From positions 558,362 through 622,361 of the forward strand of contig MSJH02000803.1 of NCBI GenBank assembly GCA_001931875.2: a stretch of DNA of 64,000 bases, in the 5' to 3' direction. The stretch is from Byssochlamys sp. IMV 00236 (Eukaryota > Ascomycota > Eurotiomycetes > Eurotiales > Thermoascaceae). The notes under the pieces are model-generated. The model did not search any database and was not told the origin of the DNA. It worked only from the letters and a program-made list of their open reading frames with translations. This document shows positions 11,863-23,790 of the stretch, piece by piece. The position numbers and the translations under genes are program-made. How positions within the stretch are numbered: position 1 is the first letter of the stretch; every line of letters begins with the position of its first letter.

Positions 11863-14800
11863 ATGGTGCTCCCAGTACCATTGGTGAAGCCTGAGCCCAT
11901 CAATCTCCCCTCCGCGGAGGAGACAGACAACCTCCAGAAGCTGGTCACGTCGACATATACGACGTCTACGCTCGAGTTTTATCTTAATGGCAGCAAAATC
12001 GAGTTACGCAACCCTAATCCGCATTGGACGCTGCTTGATTTCATCCGTTCACAGCATGGCCTGAAGGGTACGAAGCTGGGATGCGGTGAAGGAGGATGTG
12101 GTGCCTGTACGGTCGTGCTGCAGGTTGTCGATTCAATGCGTGGTGGGAGAATATGGCATCAGGCTATTAATGCTTGCTTGTATCCACTGGTCGGAGGTAC
12201 GATGTTCTTCCCTCTACGAAGACATGGTAGAATAGATATATATACTGACACGTCTCGGTACAGTTGTGGGAAAGCATGTTATCACAGTAGAAGGTTTGGG
12301 GAATGTGGATCATCCACATCCTCTACAAGAACGATTGGAGAAGCTGCACGGATCCCAGTATGAACATCGAATCTGTTTTCAATCGAGAGATCGCGAACTG
12401 ACAGCACCAGATGCGGTTTCTGCACACCGGGAATTGTCATGTCGTTATACGCCATAATCAGAAATGCATATGACGCGCAGACAGGGAAATTTAGCCTCTC
12501 CGAAGATGATATAGAGATGAGGGGACATTTGGATGGGAATCTGTGCCGCTGCACTGGGTATAAACCTATTCTTCAAGCGGCAAAGACTTTTATTACGGAG
12601 GATCTCCGGGGAGAGCTCGCTGATGATGTTTCTCGATCGCGAGAGTTGGATTTAACGCCAAGTTCTCGGGAGGATAATGGCTCTTATGTGGAGGGTTCGT
12701 ATCCTGGTTCGTCGAAATCGAATGGTTCTTGCGGTAGACCTGGAGGTTGCTGTCGGGACAACCCGTCTATCAAGGGTTGCGGATCAAGCCCTTCTCGATC
12801 ATCGTCTGGGTCGTCGCCAACGGATGAGACGAGCTCCGCTACGAGTTTGTCGACAGACAGCAGTGAATCTGCAAGAAAGAGCTCGATTCCACAATTTGAT
12901 TTCAAACCCTACGTGCCATCTACAGAACTCATCTATCCTCCTGGTCTGCGGAAACATATCAATCGACCGATCTGCTATGGCGATGAGACTAAAGTCTGGC
13001 TACGACCGGTGAACTTGGCGCAGCTGGTCGAGTTACTATCTATATATCCATCTGCGAAGCTCATTAGCGGGGCCAGCGAAACTCAGATTGAAGTTCGCTT
13101 CAAGAATGCTAAATATGCTGTTTCGGTATTCGTATCTGATATCGAAGAATTGAAGCGGATGGATGTCCCAGAGGATGTTTCAAGCATGAAGGAGCTCGTC
13201 ATTGGAGGGAACACTCCTCTCAGTGATGTGGAATCTGCTTGTTATGGACTCGCGTCCAAGCTTGGACAACAAGGGTCCGTATTTGGCGCTATGGCGAAAG
13301 TACTCAGATACTTCGCTGGGCGTCAGATACGTAACGCTGCTTCGCTGGCGGGTAACATAGCGACCGCTTCGCCTATCTCAGACATGAACCCTGTTCTCAT
13401 GGTGGCGAATGCTAGCGTTGTTGCAGTCAGCAGTAAGGGAGAAGTCACCATACCTATGTCGTCTATGTTCCTGGGGTACCGCAGGACAGCTCTTCCTCCT
13501 GGAAGCGTGATAGTCCGAATCCGAGTACCAGTTCCGCCACCTGATGAGATAGAGTTGACTAAATCATATAAACAGGCTAAGAGAAAGGATGATGATATTG
13601 CCATCGTCACGGCAGGATTCCGCGTTAGGCTGGATAAACGGGGAATTGTGGAAGACGTCGCTCTAGCGTACGGTGGGATGGCGCCTATGACCGTTATGGC
13701 TACGAGTACTTCGACCTTTTTGAAAGGAAAGAAATGGTATTGTCCACAGACTTTGAGTGGCGCACTTGACAGCTTGAAGAGCTCGTTCCAGCTTCCGTAT
13801 GGGGTTCCAGGCGGCATGGCGACTTATAGAAGGACGCTTGCTCTATCTATGTTCTTCCGTTTCTGGCATGAGGTAGTTGCAGAACTGAAACTGGGTGAAG
13901 TTGATCCTGAGCTCGTTGAAGAAATCCATCGGCAGGTCTCATTTGGAAGCAGAGATAACACCAACCCGTACGAGCAGCGCGTTGTAGGAAGGCAGATACC
14001 CCATCTCTCAGGCTTGAAACACACAACCGGTGAGGCGGAATACTTGGATGACATGCCACATCACGACCGCGAGTTGTACTGTGCGTTGGTTCTATCCCAG
14101 AAAGCGCATGCTATCATCAAGTCTGTGGACTGGACTCCTGCTCTGAAGCCGGGTCTGGCTCTCGGATATATCGACAAGAACAGTATTGATCCGTCAAAGA
14201 ATGCATGGGGTTCTATTGTCAAAGACGAGCCTTGGTTCGCAGAAGACAAGGTGTACTCTCACGGTCAACCTATTGGCATGGTCTACGCGGAGACAGCATT
14301 ACAGGCTCAAGCCGCTGCGCGTGCGGTCAGGGTCGAGTACGAGGAGCTGAAACCGATTTTGACAATAGACGAAGCTATTGAGGCGAAGAGCTTCTATGAT
14401 TACAGCAAGGAGTTGCGCAAAGGTGCACCTCCAGAACAGATGGAGAAGGTATTCTCAGAGTGTGATCAAGTTTTCGAGGGTGTCACTCGAATGGGCGGCC
14501 AGGAGCACTTCTATCTCGAGACTAATGCTGCCATGGTGATTCCACATGCGGAAGACAACTCCATGGATGTCTGGTCTTCTACCCAGCATACGTGAGTGGC
14601 CATCGTTACGGCAGTATGGACTGAACTAACAAGATGTTAGAATGGAAACGCAAGAGTTAATAAGCAGAGTCACTGGGATTCCGAGCAACCGTATCAATGC
14701 TAGGGTCAAGCGTATGGGTGGAGGCTTCGGAGGCAAAGAGTCTAGGAGCATTCAACTTGCGGGACTTCTTGCTATTGCTGCAGTAAAGGAACATCGACCG

Positions 14801-16432
14801 ATGAGAGCAATGCTGAATCGTGACGAGGATATGATGACGAGCGGTCAAAGACATCCTTTCAAGTGCGTGTGGAAAGTGGGCGTGATGCACGACGGCACCC
14901 TCAAAGCTCTCCAGGCCCATTGCTATAACAATGGCGGTTGGTCCCTGGACATGAGTGCATCTGTCATGGATCGATGCATGACACACCTTGACAATTGCTA
15001 CGAGATTCCGAACGTCCACATCCGTGGATTTGTCTGCAAGACCAACATCCACAGTAATACTGCCTTCCGTGGGTTTGGAGCTCCACAAGCCATGTTCTTT
15101 GCTGAGACTTACATGCACGCCGTCGCCGAGGGACTGAAGATGAATATTGACGAGCTGCGGTGGAAGAACTTGTATAAACAGGGGAACCGTACGCCTTTCT
15201 TGCAGAAGATCGACGAAGACTGGCACGTACCCATGCTATTGGAGCAACTGCGGAAGGAGGCCTCGTATGATGACAGAAAAGCCCAGATAGAAAAGTTTAA
15301 CTCGAAGAGCAAGTGGAAGAAGCGTGGTATCTGTCTCGTACCCACAAAATTCGGCTTGTCTTTTGCTACCGCCATTCATCTGAATCAGGGTGCTGCTTCA
15401 GTGAAGATATACACAGATGGCTCTGTCCTTCTCAGCCATGGGGGTACTGAAATGGGTCAGGGATTGTACACCAAAATGTGCCAAGTGGCCGCCCAAGAGC
15501 TGAACGTGCCAATTGAAAATGTCTACACGGCAGACACTTCAACATACCAGGTTCCCAATGCCTCGCCTACAGCCGCATCCTCTGGAAGTGACCTGAACGG
15601 GATGGCTATCAAGAACGCTTGTGATCAACTCAATGCGCGTCTCAAGCCATATTGGGAGAAGTTTGGCCAAGATGCGGACTTCAAGACCATAGCCAACGCG
15701 GCTTACCGGGATCGTGTCAATTTGGCAGCTACCGGCCACTGGAGCATGCCTCGCATTGGGTATCAGTTTGGAAACTTCGATCCCGAAACAGTAAAGCCGA
15801 TGTATTACTATTTCACGCAGGTCAGTCTCAAGTGCTTTATTTTCCGTATCTTTCTTTCCGCAAATGAATACGTACTTACGAGATCTGAACAGGGAGCCGC
15901 ATGTACAGAAGTCGAACTAGACCTTCTCACGGGCGACCACACCGTCCTTCGCACAGATATCAAAATGGACGTGGGCCGATCCATCAACCCCGCCATCGAC
16001 TACGGCCAAGTCGAAGGCGCCTTCGTCCAAGGCCAAGGCCTATTCACCATGGAAGAATCCCTCTGGGCCAACGACGGCAGTGGCCAATTAGTGACCCGCG
16101 GCCCTGGCACGTACAAGATCCCAGGATTCAGCGACATCCCGCAAGAATTCAACGTCAGTTTTCTAAAAGGCGTCTCCTGGCAGAGTCTCCGTTCTATACA
16201 GAGCAGTAAAGGAATTGGTGAACCGCCGCTTTTTCTGGGCTCTACTGTCCTCTTCGCTCTGCGCGATGCGTTGGTGCAGGCTAGGAAGCAGAATGGTGTC
16301 GTTGAGCCCTTGATGCTCGATTCGCCCGCTACGGTGGAAAGGTTGAGATTGGCTGTGGGTGATGATCTGGTTAAGATGGCGAATGTTGTTCCAAAAGAGG
16401 GGGAGAAGCCGTTCTTCGTTGCTGTGTCTTGA
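11863..16432 (+). CDS. hxnS: Molybdenum hydroxylase (purine hydroxylase II / nicotinate hydroxylase), HxnS-like
   Basis: Five exons (11863-12196, 12264-12357, 12411-14591, 14641-15820, 15893-16432) encode about 1442 residues of the xanthine dehydrogenase family. The order is a plant-type [2Fe-2S] domain (GCGEGGCGACTVV), a second Fe-S domain (CGFCTPGIVMS then CRCTGYKP), a Ser/Gly/Cys-rich linker (about 225-300), an FAD-binding domain (AGRQIRNAASLAGN), and molybdopterin domains with GGGFGGKESR, NTAFRGFGAPQ, GGTEMGQGLYTKM and KGIGEPPLFLGSTVLFALRD. The last carries the catalytic Glu, and the substrate-site Arg of FRGFG is present. HxnS hydroxylates nicotinate to 6-hydroxynicotinate; its paralogue HxA is xanthine dehydrogenase. 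Sequence alone does not let me separate them, so the name rests on context. The fourth intron is 72 nt and keeps frame, but its translation interrupts the conserved domain. Confidence 0.85.
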
Positions 16433-16796
16433 TGGGCGAGTTTGGAATTTGTCTATGGAGGTATGATGTCAAAGGGAATTTCATCTATTTTGGATATGCC
16501 ATGTAGTGGTTGGTTAATACAAGATCTGTAAGGGATTGTCGGGGCTTGTGGATAATCCTGAGACAAGTACGAAATATATTTTTTCTCTTTCAATGTAGTC
16601 CCATTGCCGTAGACCTAGTTGTATTGCTCCTATGTACTTACAGACAGTGCCTGTATATAGGTGTTACTGAGACACATATCCAGGACAAGGAGTTGACTGA
16701 AGCATCTCAAGTGCATACAGACCACACTCTGAACGAAAAGCCAAAAAATAAATACATATGCTTCCAAAGATGATAATATACCTAACAACCGTTCAT
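16433..16796. other. Convergent intergenic region hxnS / hxnV
   Basis: This 364 bp separates the two stop codons. It presumably holds both 3' UTRs and poly(A) sites. Nothing else seen. Confidence 0.5.
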
Positions 16797-19035
16797 TCAA
16801 CGCTTCAAGAATCCCTCATAATAACCCTGCACCCACTTAGCCGCCTCTTCGCCTGCTCCTGTAACAGAATTATCCCAGACATTCAAACTGCCCACATATC
16901 CGTCCGGACGGACGTTCACAATAGCTACTTGATTAGCGCCCAATGCACCAAGGTATGTCTCTGTGCAACTGGGCGATGTCAAGTCATCAGTGTAGAATGT
17001 CCACTGGCTGGCCTGTAGCAGGGGAGGCAGATCTGCGATCTCAACTTGTTGTTTGGGAGTCTGCGTGACGAGCGCATATGTGAAGAGTTTAGAGACTGCC
17101 GTGTAGCGTTCTGGAACAATGAATGCGTCCTCAGGAGAGGCAATGGGCGGTTGGGCAGCATACGATTTCTCTGCGCGGGCACTGGCGCGAGAGAGGATGG
17201 AAGTAGGAGAAGAGAGGGATGCGCAGATAGAGGAAATGAAAGTCTTTGAAGCATGCACGTCCGGAGCGAAGATGTAGATCCGGAACTGGCCTAACATGGG
17301 AATATCCAGTTGGAAATCCACCGGGTTCGCGTCCACGTATCGACTCACTCGCGTTGGCGGACTGACTAAAGCGCCGGGTTTCAGAGAACCATTGAACGTT
17401 TGGCCCGGGGAGAAGAGGTTCAGAACGTTGTTGGAATATTCAGCGCCTACGCCCGAGATGAATCGGATGTTCTCGTCGAAATTGCGTGCTAGGGCTTCGT
17501 CGCTGTCGGCGAAGGCCTTGACGTGCTCTGCGTCGAAGTTTATGAGGTCTTGAGCGATCTTGCGTCTCTCGTGCTCGTATGTTGTGAGTAGAGATCTCTC
17601 GGCTACGTCTCGGATGACTAGGTTCAATTTCCAGGCTAGGTTGAAACTGTCGTGCATACTGGTGTTGGCACCTTGGGCGGCGAGAGCGGAGTGAGTGTGG
17701 CCAGCCTATAGAAGTGGTGTCAGTTTCGAAGAAGGAATACTTCACGTAGAATGTGTAGATATTACTTACATCTCCAGCGATGAACATTTGCAGCTCAGGG
17801 TCGGAAAAATGGTTCGCAACACGCTGGCTGACGACATAGTTTCCAAACCATTCTGGTTTTTATACTGTTAGCTGCGAACGTGGGTGGGAAAATTCTGATA
17901 TTTGAAAGCATACCAATACTCTTCCATTCCATCTTGAATGGGGCCATGATCTCTCTGGCCTTATTCATGACATACTCTGGAGTTGCAAGTGACTTGTCAA
18001 TTCGCTCACCATCCGTAGCGCTGAGCTCTACATAAAGACGGGTCAGGTTGCGTTCACGAGGAATAAAGAGGATAGAGAAGCCATCGTGTGATCGGACTGC
18101 CGTCTTGCTCCATAGATCCGGGAAATCAGTTTCAATGACACCTGTAGACGTGTTAGTATTTTATGTGACTTAATCTAGGATATATCCCTTTGCCATTGCC
18201 TTACCGTCCAGAACACCCCATGAAGCGTTGGTCATTTCTCCCTCCAGCTTGGCACCAGGAATGACTGGTCTCACTTTCGATCTGGCACCATCACAGCCCA
18301 CGAGAAAGTCTGACTTGATGATCTTCTTTGTTCTGTCATTGAGGTCTTCATAGACAATGTCCAGTTTCGAGCCCTCAGCGTCCCTGGAACAGTCGACAAA
18401 GGGACTGTTTCTTGTCACCTCTAGGCCGCGCTGTTCCATGTCTTTAATGAGTACATCTTCCAGAATGCCCTGGTGAGCTAGGAGGATATAGGGATCTGAT
18501 GCCCCGACGTGATCGGGATAGTGGATTTTTCTTCCCGTCCTCCTCAGTGGAGTTGTTGGTGTATTTTCCTTTTGTAATGTTAGTAACGTTTATAAAAAGG
18601 AGCAGGTTCTTTTTATTTTTCTTTTTATTTTTTATAATTGCAGGACACATCTCCTTATGAAGAACTCACCCAAAAGCAAATATCATAGACCTTACAGCTC
18701 TGCTTGAGAAGGGGCTCCGCCATCCTCAGCTGTCGAAAGGTCTCGATGGTCTTAGGTTGCATGCCATCTGCCTTACCAGCCGATGTGCGGTCAGGTCGAT
18801 CATCCAGGATTGTAGTCTTGACTCCATATCGAGCGAGATTATTTCTATATCCAGCAGTTAGTCAACATAAAACTTCATATTATTTTGAGAAACAGCAGAA
18901 AACCAGTAAGGATAGCACCTACGCTAGCATCAAGCCTGACGGCCCAGCTCCCACGACCGTGACATTGGTTGATTGCTCGGTTGCGGATGAATTATCGACG
19001 GCTATAAAGCCCTCATCGTCAGCGCCAGGGGCCAT
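16797..19035 (-). CDS. hxnV: Phenol 2-monooxygenase-like FAD hydroxylase, HxnV-like
   Basis: Six exons (19035-18923, 18844-18670, 18568-18205, 18141-17914, 17852-17770, 17705-16797) encode 623 residues. An in-frame ATG at 19077 would add 14. The Rossmann FAD motif [19 protein letters not shown] spans the first splice. The second FAD motif DG-A-R-S appears as [13 protein letters not shown], and the third as [19 protein letters not shown], rebuilt across intron 5. The C-terminal 200 residues are the thioredoxin-like dimerisation domain of phenol hydroxylases (ending NVWDNS...). That domain fits HxnV rather than the shorter salicylate-hydroxylase-type HxnX. Intron 2 (18569-18669) has a perfect TACTAAC branch site 12 nt before an unusual AAAAG acceptor. 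It diverges from hxnN. Confidence 0.85.
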
Positions 19036-19679
19036 GTTGTTCCTTTCTAACTGAGCCTGTGATAAAGTCCGTTTCATGCTCCTGAGAAGTCTATGGAGAT
19101 AAATAATGCCCCCCTCCTAGTATTTATGGTGAACTGCTAAGTAGGTCTAAGAGAGGCTCTTAATGTACTATTAGACTATCCCCAACTTTTTCTGGATTCA
19201 TTTGCCGTCGGAACGAAGAACGTACGATTATCTGCTGGAGTCAAGCGTTTGGCTCGGGTCGAGACAGCTTTCCCATTCCGACGTGTGGTTGGCGATCTGC
19301 GTTGATGGGGGTTTAGAGTGGCGTGGAGAGAAGGAAGATAGACGGTGGCTGTACTTATTTCATCCCACTCTTGTCCTCCGCTTCATTATCGTTCGTGATG
19401 GCTCCACCCCGCGCCGATTACAAACTTCAAATAGAAAATGGTTTAACGGAATGAACTAGTCAGTCAATCTGCCACGGAGATATCGTAAAATAAAGACTAG
19501 GACTAAACTATCTGACGCCTGGTGCGACAGCGGCGGATAAGCCGACCGATGTACTTACTGTACATAGAATCATGATCTTCGTATGCGTAAGAAGCAACTG
19601 ATGTTTTCTTTCCTGGGTTGCAGGTAGCAGCAGACATAACCGATTTTTGTTTTGAAATCTATCTCCAACAAAGGAAAAC
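19036..19679. promoter_or_regulatory. Bidirectional promoter region hxnV / hxnN
   Basis: This 644 bp lies between the two divergent start codons. HGATAR matches are AGATAA 19097-19102, its reverse complement at 19228-19233, AGATAG 19336-19341 and the reverse complement of CGATAA at 19386-19391. They are compatible with AreA control. No coding sequence is recognised. Confidence 0.55.
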
Positions 19680-21549
19680 ATGGGAAGCACCGAGTCGTGG
19701 CAGGAGATCGTCGCGAAGAAGCGATCGCTGAGAGATCAGGCTCTGAAACCATATCTGGCGGATGATCTAGACAAACGCCCTCCCCGCATCGATGATGTCG
19801 CTGCTCGCTCTCGCATCGACTCCGATCCTTCTATTCAGCAAATAACGGATATAGACAGCGTGGCAGAGCTGCACCAGCAATTGGAGAAAGGCCAATTCAC
19901 AGCGGAGGATGTGACTCTGGCATATATTAAAAGGTCCGATACTTGAATAACGTACTTGTGCGGGGTCGGGCATGAAGCTGACATTTTCGTTGTGCTCAGG
20001 GCAACTGTTGCGCATCAACTGGTGAGCTACCATGTAAACCAACAGACTCGTACCGTACTGAACTTAGCTATCAGACCAACGCCCTGACTGAAGTACTCTT
20101 CGAAGATGCATTGAAAGACGCCCGAGCTCTGGATACAAAGTTCAAGGAGACAGGGAAGCTCAAGGGACCTCTTCATGGCGTTCCCATTACGCTTAAGGAC
20201 CAGTTCGACGTGAAAGGATATGATAGTACGATTGGCTATGTCGGCCGCTCCTTTAAGCCTGCAGAAGAGGATGCGGTCCTTGTGCAGATACTGAGGAATC
20301 TGGGAGCTGTGATTATCGCCAAGACAAATCTTCCTCAGAGTATTATGGTAAGATTCGCCTCTCGCTCTTGAAACTTGCAATTGTCAACTGAAACGTTGCT
20401 GCAGTGGTGTGAGACAGATAACCCGCTCTGGGGACTTACTGTCAATCCTCGTAACCCCGAATTCACCCCCGGCGGCTCGACTGGTGGAGAGAGTGCGCTC
20501 CTGGCGCTTCATGGTTCGATTCTGGGCTTTGGAACAGACATCGGAGGAAGCGTCCGAATCCCACAGAATATGATGGGTTTATACTCATTAAAGCCAACCG
20601 TAAGTGGATTCTTGGATGCGATTCGACATTATTGTCATAAATTCTCATTCGTGATTAGAGTAGCAGAATGCCCTACTACGGCGTCCCTGTTTCTACCGAA
20701 GGACAGGAACACGTTCCTTCATCCGTAGGTCCAATGGCACGGTGTATGGAGTCTCTCTACTATATAAGTCGGCTAGTTGCGGAAAGCAAGCCTTGGACTT
20801 TGGATCCCAGGTGCAGCCCAGTGCCGTGGAACGATGCAGTATTCCGGGATATTCAGTCAAGGCCGCTAACCATTGGGTTGATTATCGACGATGGCGCTGT
20901 GAAAGTCCATCCCCCGATTGAACGAGCTCTTAAGGAACTAGCCGCAAAGTTAGAATCTTACGGCCACGAGATAGTCGCTTGGGATACGGCGGATCATAAG
21001 GAGTGTATAGAGATCATGGATCTCTATTACACTGCTGATGGAGGCGAGGACATCCGTCGAGATGTTGCCGTTGCAGGAGAACCTTTCATTCCCCATGTCG
21101 AGGCGCTGGTCAACAAGGGGAAAGCCATATCTGTGTATGAATATTGGCAATTGAACAGACGGAGAACAACAGCCCAGAAGCGGTATATGGATAAGTGGAA
21201 TGCCGCTCGTTCTCCGTCTGGCAAGCCGATCGATGTTCTTCTCACGCCCACTATGCCTCACACAGCCGTTCCGCACAAAGGTTGTCGCTGGGTGGGATAT
21301 ACGAAGATCTGGAACGTCCTTGATTATTCTGCCGTTACCTTCCCTGTCGACAAAGTACGACCCGATAAGGACGCCTTGCCGGAAACGCCTTACCAACCGC
21401 GGAATCAATTGGATGCGTGGAACTGGGGTCTGTATGATGTGAATAGTATGGCTGGCCACCCAGTAAATGTGCAAGTTGTTGCTAGAAAGCTGGAGGAAGA
21501 GAAGGCCTTGGGTGCTGCTACGCTGATTGAGAAGATTTGGAGGTCTTAG
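19680..21549 (+). CDS. hxnN: Amidase-signature family hydrolase, HxnN-like
   Basis: Five exons (19680-19933, 20000-20021, 20075-20347, 20405-20599, 20659-21549) encode 544 residues. The amidase-signature Ser-cisSer-Lys triad is visible: the Lys in GVPITLKDQFDVKG, the Gly/Ser-rich core TPGGSTGGESALLALHGS, and the nucleophile Ser in GTDIGGSVRIP. The second exon is only 22 nt. It is needed to restore the family sequence AHQLTNALTEVLFE, which strongly supports it, although the intron before it uses a weak GTCCGA donor. In the published A. nidulans pathway HxnN hydrolyses alpha-hydroxyglutaramate to alpha-hydroxyglutarate, releasing ammonium; that is the assumed role here. It is convergent with hxnW. 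Confidence 0.87.
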
Positions 21550-21805
21550 ATATCACGAAGTCAAAGATGTAGAGAAGGTTACTATCCGAGCCTGCCTATA
21601 CTGTATGCAGGCCTCCCTCCTGTCGGGTTTCTCCCACGCCTTTCTAGATCCACCAAAAGAGTTAAATAGGCCAAGCTAGTTGCTAGAGAATTCAAGCTCA
21701 GCGAGCTTCGCTCCAGAGTTACTGCAAAGGTAATCTATAAATCCAATACATGACATCCTAGATCATTATGTACAGCTAAAGGGGGAACCAGAAATAACCT
21801 GGAAT

Positions 21806-22834
21806 CTACCACATAGTAACACCACCGTCAACACGAATATCCTGGCCGGTCATGTACGAGCTTGCATCGCTAGCAAGGAAGATGCAGGCGCCGCGAATAT
21901 CGTCCGGTTCTGCCACACGGCCGTTCATGATCTCGTCCTTCCAACTTTCCAAGAGGTGTGGGAACTGCAAAAATCCCATAGTTAGTTCGAAAGGCCCTCC
22001 AAGACTATCAGCACATTATGTTGTCTTGGACTTACCGAAGCAGTCATCTCTGTTCGGACATAACCTGGGGATACAGAGTTCACCCGGATTCCCTAGTGGG
22101 ACAATTAACTCTTATCCCCAAACGAAGCTGTGCTTATTTTGACTCACATAAGGAACAAGCTCTTTAGCAATAGCAGGAACCATCGCCCGCACGGCTCCCT
22201 TACTGGCGCAGTATGAACTACTCAGCTGGCTGCGGATGGCCATGTAGCTAGCGATACTCGCGACGAACACGATACTCCCATGCTTGGTGCCATTGGCGAT
22301 CATCTGCTTCGCTGCCAGCTGAGCTGTGAAATACGCACCCTTCACGTTAACGCCAAGTAGTTCCTCATGAGTTTCATAGGTGAATTCGAGGAAGGGGATG
22401 TGTCGGTTAATTCCAGCACAGGGTACGCAGATATCGAGAGCGTTATTGAAGTCTTTGCTGAATTTATCGAAGCCTTCTTTTAGACTATCTTTGGAGCTCA
22501 CATCGACTCTGATGCACGACGCAGGATATTATTAGAGACCAACAACTTCATTCGTGGAGTTTCCGGCGGTTTCTCACTTGTAATAGGCGGTTTTCACGCC
22601 GTACTTCTTCTCGATCTCGTAGAATTCCGGGGCTGGATCGATGACATCGAAAATCGCTACGTCTGCGCCTCCTTCTGCTAGTCCTTGAGCAAATGATAGA
22701 CCGCAGCCGCGCGCTCCTCCGGTGACCAGGGCCGTTCGTCCTTTGAGATCGAACTGCGTACAAACTGTCAGACTCCTCCAGTCATACCGTGGCAGATTGC
22801 ATCACAAAGGGTTGAGATTTCTTACTCTTGACAT
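21806..22834 (-). CDS. hxnW: Short-chain dehydrogenase/reductase, HxnW-like
   Basis: Five exons (22834-22826, 22753-22578, 22508-22148, 22092-22036, 21964-21806) encode 253 residues, the usual length for a classical SDR. The first exon is only 9 nt (Met-Ser-Arg). Hallmarks are the cofactor motif TGGARGCG, the NAG-equivalent CAGIN, the catalytic Ser in VASIASYMAIRSQ, the YxxxK motif in SSYCASKGAVRAM, and SPGYVRTEM. The C-terminus DGGVTMW is the normal SDR ending. HxnW is the ketoreductase/dehydrogenase of the nicotinate pathway. The assignment depends on location, since SDRs are abundant. It diverges from hxnM across 956 bp. Confidence 0.85.
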
Positions 22835-23790
22835 CTTGTTGTGTTTACTAACGAATAATACGAATAGTATAATCCAAGATTGAAGTCCTTTTCTGCGCGA
22901 TCAATAGTGTAAAGACACTATACCATCTGGCAGAAATTGCGCGTTCTTAAAGAGAGGGCTTCCCAAGAATGGAGCTTGACAGACAACAAATCGGACCAAT
23001 TTGCGCAACATATCAACGCCAGATCGTCGCTGGGAATCCTCAGTCCATTGATCATGTCAATTAGTCACAAGGAGACCAAATCATCTATCCACACAATCAT
23101 CTCTATCCATTTTCGTTTTCCAACGTCTGTGTCTACCGTCTTCCCAACCCCCACTCCTCAATCAACGCCGCGCAGACCTTAAACCCTATCCCCGAGCCCT
23201 AACGACTAGATGGGTCGATGAGGGACCGAAAGACATTAACTTAACATAAAGATAAAAGACTCGTATCATAAAAAAGGGGCGAGACAAAACGTTTCATTAC
23301 TACTTGCTGAGTATAATTTGGCGCTAAAGGCTGGGAAATTCACAACTTCCCCGCCCCTTATCGGCTGCCCCTCTTCGCGGCATATCGTAAACTCAATAAC
23401 GCCTCGGCAGTGATCCAGATAGGCATGCTTTTCTATCTCCCGACTGGTTTCTATCTGCCCACTATTATTACATTTCTATCGTATTATTGCTTAAGCTCGA
23501 GACCGTAATTGCTATGCGCTAGCTTTGGTACTTTCGGGGTTCCAATCGGACTATTACGATAGTTAATGTTACTTAATTACAGCGGGATACCCCGTCCGAT
23601 TACTCTCCGGTAGTTATAGCCCATATTTATCTCGAGAGGGGTAAGAATTGGTTTGAGAGTGGTACTGTCTTTTCGTCGTCTTTGATCATCATCTTCCACA
23701 ATACTCAGGATATATCCTCCAAAGAAAGTGTCTTGAGGAGTCCTTTGTGAGACCAGATCTAATTGATTCCATACCATAACCGACGTAAAC
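22835..23790. promoter_or_regulatory. Bidirectional promoter region hxnW / hxnM
   Basis: This 956 bp lies between divergent starts. HGATAR matches are AGATAA 23250-23255, the reverse complement of CGATAA at 23358-23363, AGATAG 23417-23422, and reverse complements of AGATAG at 23433-23438 and 23451-23456. Four of the five fall within 100 bp. No coding sequence is recognised. Confidence 0.55.

Noticed and set aside
14657..15226. 189-codon antisense ORF inside hxnS
   Set aside because: It lies opposite the conserved molybdopterin domain, and codon bias explains the open frame.
15821..15892. Reading through the in-frame 72-nt segment of hxnS as coding
   Set aside because: It has GTCAGT and ACAG borders, and its translation inserts unrelated residues into a conserved Mo-domain stretch (YYYFTQ then GAACTEVE).
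11863..16432. Xanthine dehydrogenase HxA instead of HxnS
   Set aside because: Not excluded by sequence, but six neighbouring genes match the nicotinate pathway, so HxnS is preferred.
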